Notes under the pieces: generated by a model | What the model was told of the DNA's origin: nothing | The model's input: the letters and a program-made list of their open reading frames with translations, nothing else | Database searches by the model: none | NCBI RefSeq assembly: GCF_026015985.1 | Contig: NZ_CP110389.1 | Coordinates: 2,202,001-2,266,000 of the forward strand | From: Rhodopseudomonas sp. P2A-2r | GTDB taxonomy: Bacteria; Pseudomonadota; Alphaproteobacteria; Rhizobiales; Xanthobacteraceae | Length of the DNA stretch: 64,000 nt | Reading direction: 5' to 3' | Program-made: the position numbers and the translations under genes | Shown here: positions 45,886 to 55,951 of the stretch, one piece after another | Layout of the letters: each line of letters starts with the position of its first letter | How positions within the stretch are numbered: the stretch's first letter is position 1

Positions 45886-46292
45886 GGATTGTACACCATC
45901 GACGCGGCATTGAGCACGCCGGCGGCGAGCGAGGCGAGGCCCAGCCAGATCGCCGGCGCCAGATGGCCGGCGTCGATCCGCTCCGACAGTTTCGGCACCG
46001 GAATGCGCACGATGAAATACACCGCCATTTGCACCACCAGCGCGATGACGCTCCAGATCAGGCAGTCCAGCACGTTGGCGGAGTGGATGATGGCGCTGGC
46101 CACTGGCAGCACGAAGCCGAGCAGGCTCATGCCGAGTGCCACGGCGGCGGACGGAACGTTGTCACGGATCAGCCGGAATTCGTCATGCGCGGTGACGCGG
46201 GTGTAGACGAATAGATACAGCATCACGGCAAAGAGGCCGGTGCAGAAATAGACTAAAAAGGCCGGCAGACCGGCCAGGGATTGCACAACCAT
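45882..46292 (-). CDS. DUF350 inner-membrane protein (YjfL-like)
   Basis: 136 residues with four hydrophobic segments: LVYFCTGLFAVMLYLFVYTR, SAAVALGMSLLGFVLPVASA, DCLIWSVIALVVQMAVYFIV and AIWLGLASLAAGVLNAASMV. The pattern matches DUF350/UPF0719. First gene of a three-gene unit with a DUF1190-like protein and an ATP-grasp enzyme. The unit may modify an envelope component; this is inference. Confidence 0.8.
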   Translation of the reverse strand: MVVQSLAGLPAFLVYFCTGLFAVMLYLFVYTRVTAHDEFRLIRDNVPSAAVALGMSLLGFVLPVASAIIHSANVLDCLIWSVIALVVQMAVYFIVRIPVPKLSERIDAGHLAPAIWLGLASLAAGVLNAASMVYNP

Positions 46293-46373
46293 TCCGCCCC
46301 CGAAGTTCGACTGATGTCGAACGGTATTCGCGCACGTCAGAATGGTCGTAGCAAGCGGGCGCTGGGTTCATCC

Positions 46374-46405
46374 CAAACAAAAACCCCGCCGTTTCCGGCG
46401 GGGTT
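46374..46405 (-). terminator. Rho-independent terminator after ctrA
   Basis: Minus strand: AACCCCGCC-GGAAAC-GGCGGGGTT followed by TTTGTTT. Perfect 9-bp stem with a T tract, 39 bases after the ctrA stop. Confidence 0.88.
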
Positions 46406-46443
46406 CAGTCGGGAGGTGAGCCTCGCGGCTCCGACAATCGATC

Positions 46444-47145
46444 TTAAGCGGGAATGCGGACTTCTTCTTCGTGCGGCTCGCGCAGCACGCAGCCGCGGCC
46501 CCAGACGGTTTCGATGAAGTTGCGGCCGTCCGACGCATTCGCCAGCTTCTTGCGCAGCTTGCAGATGAACACGTCGATGATCTTCAGTTCCGGTTCGTCC
46601 ATGCCGCCGTAGAGATGGTTGAGGAACATTTCCTTGGTGAGGGTGGTTCCCTTGCGGAGCGAGAGCAGCTCCAGCATCTGGTATTCCTTGCCGGTCAGAT
46701 GCACGCGCTGGCCGCCGACTTCCACCGTCTTGGTATCGAGATTGACCACCAGATCGCCGGTCTGGATCACCGACTGGGCATGGCCCTTGGAGCGGCGCAC
46801 GATCGCATGAATGCGGGCAACCAGCTCGTCCTTGTGGAAAGGCTTGGTCATGTAGTCGTCGGCGCCGACGCCGAGACCCTTGACCTTGTCCTCGATGCCG
46901 GCGAGGCCGGAGAGGATCAGGATCGGTGTCTTGATCTTCGATACCCGCAGCTGCTTGAGGACATCGTAACCGGACATGTCCGGAAGATTCAGATCAAGTA
47001 AAATGATATCGTAGTCGTAAAGCTTGCCGAGATCGACGCCCTCCTCTCCGAGATCCGTCGTGTAGACGTTAAAGCTCTCGGATTTGAGCATCAGCTCAAT
47101 CGACTGCGCGACCGCACTATCATCTTCGATTAACAAAACGCGCAT
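46444..47145 (-). CDS. ctrA: Cell-cycle master regulator CtrA
   Basis: 233 residues. Receiver domain [20 protein letters not shown] with phospho-acceptor Asp in [17 protein letters not shown] (Asp-51) and Lys in [10 protein letters not shown]. OmpR-type winged-helix domain with [35 protein letters not shown] and TVWGRGCVL. Near full identity to known CtrA. The C terminus ends RIPA, with hydrophobic-small character as needed for ClpXP turnover. Controls flagella, chemotaxis and division genes in this group; ChpT is its phosphodonor. Confidence 0.97.
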   Translation of the reverse strand: MRVLLIEDDSAVAQSIELMLKSESFNVYTTDLGEEGVDLGKLYDYDIILLDLNLPDMSGYDVLKQLRVSKIKTPILILSGLAGIEDKVKGLGVGADDYMTKPFHKDELVARIHAIVRRSKGHAQSVIQTGDLVVNLDTKTVEVGGQRVHLTGKEYQMLELLSLRKGTTLTKEMFLNHLYGGMDEPELKIIDVFICKLRKKLANASDGRNFIETVWGRGCVLREPHEEEVRIPA

Positions 47146-47220
47146 GCCAGTCCCCTTTAGTCGCCGCTCCGGGCGTCAGGTCGGCCGCACTTGCGGCACC
47201 AAAAACGCCTTTGAACAACT

Positions 47221-47389
47221 GATTCGGATCCTGACGACATATGGTTAACAAAACCTGATTCCTTCGCGCAAGTACTAACCGTGCAATTTTTGTCGAATCG
47301 CCGTAAGATATTGCGGTAGAGACGTTTTTTGTTCCCGTAGCCGTTCAAGTTCCACATTAGGAGACGGGCCTAACCGACTCCATCGACTC
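47221..47389 (-). promoter_or_regulatory. ctrA/fliI divergent regulatory region: CtrA half-site and four GANTC sites
   Basis: Minus strand TTAACCAT (plus 47241-47248) equals a CtrA half-site. GANTC methylation sites (CcrM targets) lie at 47221-47225, 47257-47261, 47376-47380 and 47385-47389. Autoregulation and methylation-timed expression of ctrA are known in Caulobacter; the same is inferred here. The whole 47146-47511 gap holds no gene. Confidence 0.55.
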
Positions 47390-47511
47390 ACGCCTTCGTT
47401 CTGAAGGGCAAGCGCTCTCAGTCACCAAGACAATGACGTAATGATTAACGATGCGGGTAAACACCAAGTTAAGACCGCGGCAGCAACACGCAGAAACTTA
47501 AGGGTTTCGAA

Positions 47512-48837
47512 ATGAAAGCGCTGGCGGAGCAGATCGCCGATCTCGACGGCGTGAACATCTACGGCCGGGTGGTCGGCGTGCGCGGTCTGATGGTGGAGAT
47601 CGCGGGGCCCATCCACGCCATGTCGGTGGGGGCACGCATTGTCATCGAGACTGGAACCAACCGTTTCATCCCCGCCGAGGTGATCGGCTTTTCCGGCAAC
47701 AATGCCGTGGTGATGCCGTTCGCCGGTCTTGAAGGCGTCCGCCGTGGTTGCCGCGCGGTGATCGCCAACGCCGCCAGCCAGGTCCGGCCGTCAATCTCCT
47801 GGCTCGGCCGGGTGGTCAACGCCATGGCCGAGCCGATCGACGGCAAGGGGCCGCTGCAGCAGGGGCCGGCGCCGATGCCCTACCGCAATTCGCCGCCGCC
47901 GGCGCATTCGCGCAAGCGCGTCGGGGAACCGCTCGATCTTGGCGTGAGGTCCCTGAACACCTTCCTGACCTGCTGCCGCGGCCAGCGCATGGGCATTTTC
48001 GCCGGCTCCGGCGTCGGCAAGTCGGTGTTGCTGTCGATGCTGGCGCGCAACGTCGATGCCGACGTCTCGGTGATTGGGCTGATCGGCGAGCGCGGCCGCG
48101 AGGTGCAGGAGTTCCTGCAGGAGGATCTCGGCGAGGAGGGTCTGGCACGCGCGGTTGTCGTGGTCGCGACCTCCGACGAACCGGCGCTGATGCGGCGGCA
48201 GGCGGCCTATCTGACCATGTCGATCTCCGAATACTTCCGGGACGAAGGCAAGGACGTCATGTGCATGATGGACTCCGTGACCCGCTTTGCCATGGCGCAG
48301 CGCGAGATCGGCCTGTCCGTCGGCGAGCCGCCGACCGCCAAGGGCTATACGCCGACCGTCTTCACCGAGTTGCCGAAGCTGCTGGAGCGGGCCGGGCCGG
48401 GCACCAATGAGGGCTCGATCACCGGTATTTTCACCGTGCTGGTCGATGGCGACGACCACAACGAACCGGTCGCCGACGCCGTGCGCGGCATTCTCGACGG
48501 CCATATCGTGATGCAGCGGGCGATCGCTGAACGCGGCCGCTACCCGGCCATCAACATCCTCAAATCGGTATCGCGGACCATGCCGAAATCCTGCGATCCG
48601 GTTTATCTGCCGACCATCACGCGGGCGCGCCAGATCATGGCGACCTATGCCGACATGGAGGAACTGATCCGGCTCGGCGCCTACCGCGCTGGTTCCAGCC
48701 CGGAGGTCGACGAGGCGATCCGCCTGCACGAGCCGCTCGAGAGCTTCCTGCGCCAGCGCAAGGACGAAGTGGCGGGATTGACCGAGGGATACATGCAACT
48801 GGAGAAAATCGTTGGTAGTTTGGAAACGGAACGCTAA
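47512..48837 (+). CDS. fliI: Flagellar export ATPase FliI
   Basis: 441 residues. Walker [16 protein letters not shown] near residue 164, [19 protein letters not shown] motif ([16 protein letters not shown]), Walker [16 protein letters not shown] and [15 protein letters not shown], the F1-beta-like ATPase signature. It powers the flagellar type III export gate together with FliJ, which follows. FlhA, the export gate it serves, is 3 kb downstream. Confidence 0.95.
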   Translation: MKALAEQIADLDGVNIYGRVVGVRGLMVEIAGPIHAMSVGARIVIETGTNRFIPAEVIGFSGNNAVVMPFAGLEGVRRGCRAVIANAASQVRPSISWLGRVVNAMAEPIDGKGPLQQGPAPMPYRNSPPPAHSRKRVGEPLDLGVRSLNTFLTCCRGQRMGIFAGSGVGKSVLLSMLARNVDADVSVIGLIGERGREVQEFLQEDLGEEGLARAVVVVATSDEPALMRRQAAYLTMSISEYFRDEGKDVMCMMDSVTRFAMAQREIGLSVGEPPTAKGYTPTVFTELPKLLERAGPGTNEGSITGIFTVLVDGDDHNEPVADAVRGILDGHIVMQRAIAERGRYPAINILKSVSRTMPKSCDPVYLPTITRARQIMATYADMEELIRLGAYRAGSSPEVDEAIRLHEPLESFLRQRKDEVAGLTEGYMQLEKIVGSLETER

Positions 48838-48946
48838 CTTTGTCCGGTCATCATCCCGCTCAGAGACACAATTCTGCCGGTAGGGTTCTTGCGCACCACC
48901 GGTCCCGTCCCGCGTTGAAGTTGGGACTTCTGGGGAGTACGAGTCG

Positions 48947-49363
48947 ATGAAGTCACGTGAAACGCTGATCCGCCTGAAGAAATTCCAGGTCGACGAGAAG
49001 CGCCGCAGGGTCAACCAGATTGAAGGCATGATCGCCGATTTCCAGCGCATGTCGGTCGATCTTGAGCGCGAAATTCACACCGAACAGGAGCGCGCCGGGA
49101 TCAACGATCCCACGCACTTCGCCTATCCCACCTATGCCAAGGCGGCGATCCAGCGCCGCGAGAACCTGACGCGCTCGGCCGACGAGCTGCGCATCCAGCT
49201 CGAGGACGCCAAGAGCCTGCTCACCGAAGCTTTCGAGGAACTCAAGAAGGTCGAGTTGCTCGACGAGCGCGACCAGGCCCGCGAACGCGCCGAGGAAAGC
49301 GCCCGTGAGCAGGCCGATCTCGACAGCATCGGACTGATGCGCGCGCGCATTGCCGTCGCCTGA
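48947..49363 (+). CDS. fliJ: Flagellar export protein FliJ
   Basis: 138 residues, almost entirely helical: LIRLKKFQVDEKRRRVNQIE and then FQRMSVDLEREIHTEQERAG. The small two-helix coiled coil and the position right after fliI identify it as FliJ, the stalk of the export ATPase. Contains FAYPTYAKAAIQRRENL, common to alphaproteobacterial FliJ. Confidence 0.85.
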   Translation: MKSRETLIRLKKFQVDEKRRRVNQIEGMIADFQRMSVDLEREIHTEQERAGINDPTHFAYPTYAKAAIQRRENLTRSADELRIQLEDAKSLLTEAFEELKKVELLDERDQARERAEESAREQADLDSIGLMRARIAVA

Positions 49364-49551
49364 AACACCGGTGGACGGCAGCGTCCGCCGTCAAGCCAGA
49401 TACGCTGAACCCGGGCCGCGAGGTCCGGGTTTGTCGTTTGCCAGATCGCCACATCCGCGGTGACATGGTGCGTCCGATCCATAGTATGGTATGGCCATTG
49501 GATGAGGGCGGCGGGATCGTTCGCATCGGGGATTTGAGTTGGGGATATTGA

Positions 49552-50099
49552 ATGCTGACGCCGGCTGAGCTGGTCTGGCTGATCGCTGCGGTTGCCAAGG
49601 GGATGAGGTCGCGTTCGAGCGCCTTTATGCGGCGACGCGCGCGAAACTGTTTGGCGTGGTGCTCCGTATCTTGCGCAGACAGGATCTCGCGGAGGAAGTC
49701 ATCCAAGAGGCCTATGTGAAGATCTGGAACAGTGCGGGACAGTTCAATCCCGGCCTGGCTTCACCGATTACATGGATGGCGTCGATTGCCCGCAACCGGG
49801 CCATCGACGTGGTGCGCAAGCGCACTGAAGTATCAATCGAGGAAGAGCCGGCCGCGATGGAAGTGGCCGCCGATACGCCTGATCCTCTGGCGCGTCGCGA
49901 AATGACCGAAGAATTGAAGCGCCTGCTGGAGTGTGTGGGACGGCTTGAACCGGACCGGCAGAAGCTTGTGCTGCTCGCTTACTACAATGGCTGGAGCCGC
50001 GATCAACTGGCGGCAAAGTTCGAGGCGCCGGTCAATACGATCAAGACCTGGCTGCGTCGCAGCATGATGGACATCCGGGAGTGTCTGGGACTGACATGA
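49552..50099 (+). CDS. ECF RNA polymerase sigma factor, frame broken once
   Basis: Start ATG 49552 (MLTPAELVWLIAAVAKG). One base missing in G4 at 49599-49602 breaks the frame; adding it gives DEVAFERLYAATRAKLFGVV, 182 residues. Region 2: LRILRRQDLAEEVIQEAYVK and WMASIARNRAIDVVRKR. Region 4: VLLAYYNGWSRDQLAAKFEA followed by PVNTIKTWLRRSM. As written, the intact frame begins at 49656. The stop overlaps the anti-sigma start (ATGA). Confidence 0.87.
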
Positions 50100-50989
50100 T
50101 GGCCTACAGCGAAGACCATATCGCGCTTGCCGCGGAATATGCGCTCGGCACACTGGATGCCGAAGAGCGTACACAGGTCGAGGCCATGATGTCCGTCGAC
50201 AAGGACTACGCGGCTCTGGTCGAGGCGTGGGAGCGCAAGCTCGGCGTCTTGAATCAGATGGTCGGGCTGGTCGAGCCGCGTCCCGAGGTCTGGGAGAAGA
50301 TCCGCGCGGCGATCGGGCTGGCGGGCGCGCAGCAGGCGCTGGTGCTGCCCGATGCGCCGCAGCAGGCGACAGCCGACGTGGTCGACGAAAAGGCATCCGC
50401 TGAAAGCGCTGATGCGCTGGCCGCAAACGATGCCAATGTGCTGATATTCGCGCGGCAGGTCAGGCGCTGGCGCAACATCGCCACCGGCATGACCGCGATG
50501 GCTGCGGCCCTGGTGACCATGATCGCGGTGCAGGCCTACCGACCTGATTTGTTGCCCCAGGGCCTGCGTCCCAAGGTGACCCAGCAAGTCGCTCAGGTGC
50601 AGCCGCCGGCAGCACCCGCGACTGCTGTAGCGCAGGCGCAATACGTCGCCTTGTTGCAGACCGACGCCAGTTCGCCGGCATTCATCCTCACTGTCGATGC
50701 TACCACCAAGAGTTTTACCGTCCGCAGGGTCGGCGCCGAGCAGCAGCCGGGCAAAGACTATGAGCTCTGGATCGTGTCCGACAAATTGCCGGCACCGCGC
50801 TCGCTCGGCGTGATCGGCAGCAGCGACTTTACGACGGCCGCGGCGCTGGCCGCCTATGATCCGGCGATGGTGAGCCAGGCGACCTACGCTGTCACCGTCG
50901 AGCCCGTCGGAGGTTCACCCACCGGGAAGGCTACTGGCCCGATCGTGTTCACCGGCAAGCTGATCGAGACGGTGCCGCCAGCAAAGTAA
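50096..50989 (+). CDS. Membrane anti-sigma factor (RskA-like)
   Basis: 297 residues. N-terminal cytoplasmic anti-sigma helices (IALAAEYALGTLDAEERTQV, ALVEAWERKLGVLNQMVGLV), one membrane helix near residues 128-145 (NIATGMTAMAAALVTMIAVQ), and a periplasmic RskA domain (YELWIVSDKLPAPRSLGVIG). The start codon overlaps the sigma stop, so expression is coupled. It should hold the sigma factor inactive until a periplasmic signal triggers release. ATG 50099 is an alternative start. Confidence 0.85.
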   Translation: MMAYSEDHIALAAEYALGTLDAEERTQVEAMMSVDKDYAALVEAWERKLGVLNQMVGLVEPRPEVWEKIRAAIGLAGAQQALVLPDAPQQATADVVDEKASAESADALAANDANVLIFARQVRRWRNIATGMTAMAAALVTMIAVQAYRPDLLPQGLRPKVTQQVAQVQPPAAPATAVAQAQYVALLQTDASSPAFILTVDATTKSFTVRRVGAEQQPGKDYELWIVSDKLPAPRSLGVIGSSDFTTAAALAAYDPAMVSQATYAVTVEPVGGSPTGKATGPIVFTGKLIETVPPAK

Positions 50990-51094
50990 ATGCGTTCAAT
51001 CGGGATAGGCGAAAGATACATCTCCCGAGAGGAGAGGTGAATAAACCCGAGCGCTCTGCTGTAAGCGAAGTAAACTTCCAAACTGCAGACAAAG

Positions 51095-51123
51095 AAAAAC
51101 GCCCGTGGGGGGCGGGCGTTTTT
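51095..51123 (+). terminator. Rho-independent terminator after the sigma/anti-sigma operon
   Basis: AAAAACGCCCG and CGGGCGTTTTT pair across a G-rich loop (51106-51112). T tract on the plus side and A tract on the other, so it can act in both directions. Confidence 0.85.
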
Positions 51124-51213
51124 CATGAGGTCTTCACTTTGGGGGAAGTGAAGTGTCCTGCATACTCACGCGGCGGCTTGGGGGCGAACCGCTGCGTGAA
51201 TTCCTGAAATCAT

Positions 51214-51414
51214 TCAGCGAACCATGTTTGCGTTCGAACTCGTGATGGTGACTGGCTGGCCGGCCTTCACCACGCGCGCGGTCTGGGTATAGCCGTCGCT
51301 GCTGTTGACCCGTGCCGAAATGCCGAAGCCTGCAACCGTGATTCCGGCGATCAGAGCAACCACCACGACCTTGAGGTGGGTGGTGCGATCGGCGCTGTAA
51401 ATCGAATGGTTCAT
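51214..51414 (-). CDS. Small membrane protein (66 aa)
   Basis: MNHSIYSADRTTHLKVVVVA followed by LIAGITVAGFGISARV gives one membrane helix after a short basic N terminus. The tail TARVVKAGQPVTITSSNANM is extended and probably periplasmic. Purine-rich AGGAGGCTCCCA precedes the ATG. No named family. The 332 bases between it and flhA hold no gene. Confidence 0.6.
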   Translation of the reverse strand: MNHSIYSADRTTHLKVVVVALIAGITVAGFGISARVNSSDGYTQTARVVKAGQPVTITSSNANMVR

Positions 51415-51746
51415 TGGGAGCCTCCTGCCGTCTGACTGCCGTTGCCGATTTGTGTCGGCGCTTCAACGGCTGGTTCAACGTCTCGTGCAGAAAACATGGT
51501 GACTCGGCTTTCCGTTCCGAAGGGGAGATCACAAGTAGGTGAAAAGACGTGATCGGTCGCGATGCCTAGCTGAGATGAAAATTAAAAATCAATATTTTCA
51601 ATTAGATAGCTGCGTTGCCAATCCGCGTCCGCCGAACCCGCCGGACCCGATCTTCATCTAACTGCTTGGCTGTGGCCGATTTGCATCTGTATTTTCCGCG
51701 ATTTCCCACAACTTGGCCGACGGCGGTTACACGCTCCCGACCGTTT

Positions 51747-53855
51747 TCAGCCGTGCGCGGGGTGGATTTCGGCCTGCGACAGGACGGTGGTCTGGGCGCG
51801 GAAACGTTCCACCAGCGAACGCACGAACGGCCGGATCGCGGCCGAGGTCACCAGCACCGGCGCCTCGCCTTCGCGCGCGGCCTGTTCGAAGCGGTCGCGT
51901 ACGGTGGTCATGAACTCCGACAGTTTCGACGGCTGCATCGCCAGGCTGCGTTCTTCGCCCTGGCCGATGATGGATTCGGCGAAGGCCTGCTCCCACTTCG
52001 CCGACAGCGCGATCAACGGCAGATAGCCGTTGTGCGACGTGTTCTGTGCGCAGATCTGGCGGGCCAGACGGGCGCGGACGTGCTCGACCACGGTCGACGG
52101 ATTGCGCGAGAACGCCAGCGCGTCGGCGACGCCTTCGAGAATGGTCGAGAGATCGCGGATCGAGATCCGTTCGGTGAGCAGCAGCTGCAGCACGCGCTGG
52201 ATGCCCGACACGGTGATCATGCTCGGCACGATGTCCTTGACCAGTTCGCCCTGTTCCTTCGGCAGATCCTTCAGCAGCTTCTGTACTTCGCCGTAGGACA
52301 GCAGGTCCGACATGTTGCCCTTCAGGAGCTCGGTCAGATGCGTCGACAGCACGGTGGCGGCATCGACCACGGTGTAGCCCTTCAGCGATGCTTCTTCCTT
52401 CAGGCCGGCATCGACCCAGGTGGCGGGCAGGCCGAAGGTCGGCTCGGTGGTGTGGATGCCGGGCACGTTGACCTGGTTGCCGCCGGGATCCATGACCATG
52501 AACTGGTTGGGCCAGATCCGGCCGGTGCCGGCGTCCACTTCCTTGATCTTGATGATGTAGGTGTTGGCCTCGAGTTGCACGTTGTCGAGAATACGGACCG
52601 ACGGCATCACGAAGCCCATTTCGACGGCGAGCGAACGGCGCAGCGCCTTGATCTGCTCGGTCAGGCGGTCGTTGCCGTCCGGCCCGTTGACCAGCGGCAG
52701 CAGCGCGTAGCCGAGTTCGATCTTGAGGTCGTCGATCTTGAGCGCGGCGGAGATCGGCTCGTCGGCGGCGGCGCTGGCGGCGGCCGCGGCGGCTGGCGCA
52801 GCGGCGGCCGTGTCCTCGGCCGCCTTGGTGACCTTGTTGTGGCGACCGGCCTTGACAGCGAGCCAGCCGGCGCCGCCGCCCAGCACCAGGAACGGCAGCA
52901 TCGGGATGCCCGGCAGCATCGCCAGCATCAGCATGACGCCGGACGACATGCCGAGCGCCTGCGGATAGAACGACAGCTGCTTCATCAGCGCCTTGTCAGC
53001 GGCGCCGGAAATGCCGGCCTTCGACACCAGCAGGCCGGCCGCGGTGGAGACGATCAGCGCCGGGATCTGGGTGACCAGACCGTCGCCGACGGTCAGCAGG
53101 GTGTAGGTGCGTGCCGCCTCGCCGAACGACAGGCCCTGCTGGGCCACGCCGATGATGATGCCGCCGATGATGTTGATGAACACGACGAGCAGGCCGGCGA
53201 TGGCGTCGCCGCGCACGAACTTGCTGGCGCCGTCCATGGCGCCGAAGAAGCCGCTTTCGTCCTCGAGGTCCTTGCGGCGCTTCTTGGCGGTGGCTTCGTC
53301 GATCAGGCCGGCGGACAGGTCGGCGTCGATGGCCATCTGCTTGCCGGGCATGGCATCGAGGGTGAAGCGGGCCGCGACTTCGGCGATACGGCCCGAACCC
53401 TTGGTGATGACCACGAAGTTCACGATCACGAGGATGGCGAACACGATGATGCCGATGACGAAGTTGCCACCCATCACGAAATTGCCGAACGCCTCGATGA
53501 CGTGGCCGGCGGCGGCGGTGCCCTCGTGGCCATGCGACAGGATCAGCCGGGTCGACGCCATGTTCAGCGACAGCCGCATCATGGTCGAGATCAGCAGCAC
53601 GGTGGGGAACGACGAGAATTCCAGCGGCGTCTGGATGAACAGCGCGGTCATCAGGATCAGGATCGACATGGTAATCGAGATGGCCAGAAACAGATCCAGC
53701 ACCATCGACGGCAGCGGCATGATCAGCACGACCAGGATGGTCAGGACGCCGAATGCCAGTGCCAGATCGCCGCGCAGCACCATCGTGCGCAGATCGGTGA
53801 AGGTGAAGCCCGCCTTTTGCGCTCCCAGACCCGAGCCTGCTACCACATCCGTCAT
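51747..53855 (-). CDS. flhA: Flagellar export gate protein FlhA
   Basis: 702 residues from ATG 53855. About seven N-terminal membrane segments (LALAFGVLTILVVLIMPLPS and ISITMSILILMTALFI among them), the FHIPEP-type signature RIAEVAARFTLDAMPGKQMA, then a cytoplasmic domain from about residue 360 that docks export chaperones (GLPATWVDAGLKEEASLKGY, VQKLLKDLPKEQGELVKDIV). It forms the nonameric export gate. The long open frame upstream of 53855 is not family-like. A candidate CtrA site lies 165 bases upstream. Confidence 0.95.
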   Translation of the reverse strand: MTDVVAGSGLGAQKAGFTFTDLRTMVLRGDLALAFGVLTILVVLIMPLPSMVLDLFLAISITMSILILMTALFIQTPLEFSSFPTVLLISTMMRLSLNMASTRLILSHGHEGTAAAGHVIEAFGNFVMGGNFVIGIIVFAILVIVNFVVITKGSGRIAEVAARFTLDAMPGKQMAIDADLSAGLIDEATAKKRRKDLEDESGFFGAMDGASKFVRGDAIAGLLVVFINIIGGIIIGVAQQGLSFGEAARTYTLLTVGDGLVTQIPALIVSTAAGLLVSKAGISGAADKALMKQLSFYPQALGMSSGVMLMLAMLPGIPMLPFLVLGGGAGWLAVKAGRHNKVTKAAEDTAAAAPAAAAAASAAADEPISAALKIDDLKIELGYALLPLVNGPDGNDRLTEQIKALRRSLAVEMGFVMPSVRILDNVQLEANTYIIKIKEVDAGTGRIWPNQFMVMDPGGNQVNVPGIHTTEPTFGLPATWVDAGLKEEASLKGYTVVDAATVLSTHLTELLKGNMSDLLSYGEVQKLLKDLPKEQGELVKDIVPSMITVSGIQRVLQLLLTERISIRDLSTILEGVADALAFSRNPSTVVEHVRARLARQICAQNTSHNGYLPLIALSAKWEQAFAESIIGQGEERSLAMQPSKLSEFMTTVRDRFEQAAREGEAPVLVTSAAIRPFVRSLVERFRAQTTVLSQAEIHPAHG

Positions 53856-54019
53856 CACTGCTGCTTCCCCCGCGAATGCCGCTCGCGGGCGCTGAACGTC
53901 TGCGCGGTGGCCGAAGGTCCACCGGTCTGAAAGTGAGGCACCGCACTGGCATCCACGGGCACATCCCCGATCGGCTGACGACACGCGACTCCACTCGGCA
54001 ATTTTTGCCGTGTTTATGG

Positions 54020-54035
54020 TTATCAAATGGTTAAC
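54020..54035 (-). promoter_or_regulatory. Candidate CtrA-binding site upstream of flhA
   Basis: TTATCAAATGGTTAAC: two half-sites TTAT and TTAA separated by seven bases, one mismatch from the CtrA consensus TTAA-N7-TTAA. Its place upstream of a class II flagellar gene fits. Confidence 0.5.
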
Positions 54036-54199
54036 AAACGGGGGCGCGGGGCGCTCTGGGCGCTAGGCGCCGGCGTTTGGCGCCAGAGAGCCGGCCGGTT
54101 TCCCGATGGGCCGGGAGGCCCGCTGTTGCACTGCTTCTGCATGGCCACCGGTACGCTGCCGCGCTTGACCGGGCGGGTTCCAACAACGAAGTTCCGTCT

Positions 54200-55444
54200 G
54201 TGAAAAAAGATTCTACGATCAGGGAGGTTAAGCCCCCATTTGCGCCGGATTCCCGTCAGGCGTGGATCAGACTTGCCGTCGCCCTGGTGATCGGCTCGAT
54301 CGGCAGCGTCGGCATGTGGTCGGTGGTGGTGGCGCTGCCGGCGGTGCAGGCTGAGTTCGCGGCCAGCCGCGGCGACGCATCGCTCGCCTTCACGCTGACC
54401 ATGGCCGGGTTTGGCATCGGCGGCCTCGCGGCCGGCCGGCTGACCGACCGGTTCGGCATCGTTGCCGTCATCGCGCTGGCGACGGTCCTGATGGGCTGCG
54501 GCTATGTCGCCGCGGCGCAGGCTTCGGCGCTCTGGCAGTTCAACCTGATCGGCCTGGTGGTCGGCGCCGGCTCGTCGGCGACGTTCGGGCCGCTGATGGC
54601 CGAGTCGTCGCACTGGTTCGAGCGCCGCCGCGGCATCGCGGTCAGCATCGCCGCCACCGGCAGCTACATCGGCGGCACCTTCTGGCCACCGCTGGTCGGC
54701 TGGGGAATTCAGCAATTCGGCTGGCGGCCCACCCATATCGCCATCGGCGTTGTCGGCAGCGTGACGATGCTGGCCATGGTCGCCCTCCTGCGGCTGCAGA
54801 TCGGCGCGGGATCGCGCCGTAGCCATGTCGATGCGCCGCCGCCGCGGATCGATCTCCGGCTCAGCAGCAACACCCTTACGACATTGCTCTGCGTCGCCGG
54901 CATCGCCTGCTGTGTGGCAATGGCGATGCCGCAGGTGCATATCGTGGCCTATTGCGGCGACCTCGGATACGGCGTGGCGCGCGGCGCCGAGATGCTGTCG
55001 CTGATGCTGGCCTTCGGTATCGTCAGCCGGGTCGGCTCCGGATTTCTCGCTGACCGCATCGGCGGCATCCGCACCCTCCTGCTCGGCTCGGTGGCGCAGG
55101 GCTTTGCGCTGCTGTTCTATCTGTTCTTCGACAGCATGACTTCGCTTTACATCATCTCCGCGATGTTCGGACTATTCCAGGGCGGCTTGGTGCCCGGCTA
55201 CGCGATCATTATCCGCGAGGCGATGCCGGCCTCCGAGGCCGCGACCCGGGTCGGCACGGTGATCTTCGGCACCGTGGTCGGCATGTCCCTCGGCGGTTGG
55301 GTCTCGGGCATCATCTTCGACGCCACCGGCTCTTATGCAGCGGCGTTCATCAACGGTCTCGGCTGGAATGCACTCAACATCATGATTATGACGGCGCTGC
55401 TGCTGCGGGCGCGAAGCCGCTTGCAACTCGCCACAGCAAGCTGA
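54200..55444 (+). CDS. MFS transporter (oxalate/formate antiporter-like)
   Basis: About 414 residues with 12 predicted helices. MFS signatures: GRLTDRFGIVAVIALATVLM (loop 2-3) and SGFLADRIGGIRTLLLGSVA (loop 8-9). FGPLMAESSHWFERRRGIAV is typical of the monocarboxylate/oxalate-formate MFS branch. Start GTG at 54200 is favoured because upstream in-frame sequence is not protein-like, but the start is uncertain. Substrate unknown. Confidence 0.8.
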   Translation: MKKDSTIREVKPPFAPDSRQAWIRLAVALVIGSIGSVGMWSVVVALPAVQAEFAASRGDASLAFTLTMAGFGIGGLAAGRLTDRFGIVAVIALATVLMGCGYVAAAQASALWQFNLIGLVVGAGSSATFGPLMAESSHWFERRRGIAVSIAATGSYIGGTFWPPLVGWGIQQFGWRPTHIAIGVVGSVTMLAMVALLRLQIGAGSRRSHVDAPPPRIDLRLSSNTLTTLLCVAGIACCVAMAMPQVHIVAYCGDLGYGVARGAEMLSLMLAFGIVSRVGSGFLADRIGGIRTLLLGSVAQGFALLFYLFFDSMTSLYIISAMFGLFQGGLVPGYAIIIREAMPASEAATRVGTVIFGTVVGMSLGGWVSGIIFDATGSYAAAFINGLGWNALNIMIMTALLLRARSRLQLATAS

Positions 55445-55452
55445 GCGACAGC

Positions 55453-55701
55453 TCAGCCCTGCAGCAGCATCGCATCGGTTGTATTGCGCTGCCGCCAGTA
55501 GCGCGCCTGCAACCGCGGCGCCATCCACCACGAAATGGGCGCCGAAAGCGCGAAGCTCAGCAACACCACCGTGGGGATCATCGTGAACGCATGTTGCGAC
55601 AGCGCCGGAACCAGCAGCACCGTCAGCAGTCCGATCCCGAAGACCACCGCATTGACCATCAAAGAAAGCAGCGCAGCAATTCTCAATCGTGTGCTGGACA
55701 T
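55453..55701 (-). CDS. Small two-helix membrane protein
   Basis: 82 residues, MSSTRLRIAALLSLMVNAVV with two hydrophobic helices (VFGIGLLTVLLVPAL and MIPTVVLLSFALSAPISWWM) and a basic C-terminal tail. Matches small conserved alphaproteobacterial membrane proteins; function unknown. AGGAGAGACA precedes the ATG. Convergent with the MFS gene. Confidence 0.65.
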   Translation of the reverse strand: MSSTRLRIAALLSLMVNAVVFGIGLLTVLLVPALSQHAFTMIPTVVLLSFALSAPISWWMAPRLQARYWRQRNTTDAMLLQG

Positions 55702-55951
55702 GTGTCTCTCCTGTAAGAGTTAACTGCACCACCAATTCCCACGCCCCGGGGATGTTCCTGCGGAATCTGTGCCGTGGTTGCGGTGGATCAATGTGAGCAT
55801 CACGCAGACTGATATCGATGCAATTCGAGTCAGCACTTCTCCATTCGACACTTCGCGCATGCAGCATTGACTAGGATGCGCCGCATTCACCGAGATCGAA
55901 GGCACCGCCACGGCGGTCGTGGCCATTGCCCCATAGCTTCTGGAGGTCGCA

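Noticed and set aside
47445..47460. Full CtrA site upstream of fliI (TTAACGATGCGGGTAA)
   Set aside because: The second half-site at N7 spacing reads GGTA, too far from TTAA; only the TTAACCAT half-site near ctrA was kept.
51615..53930. A 771-codon open frame on the plus strand opposite flhA
   Set aside because: Antisense shadow of flhA; low-complexity Arg/Gly/Asp/His sequence without a start signal.
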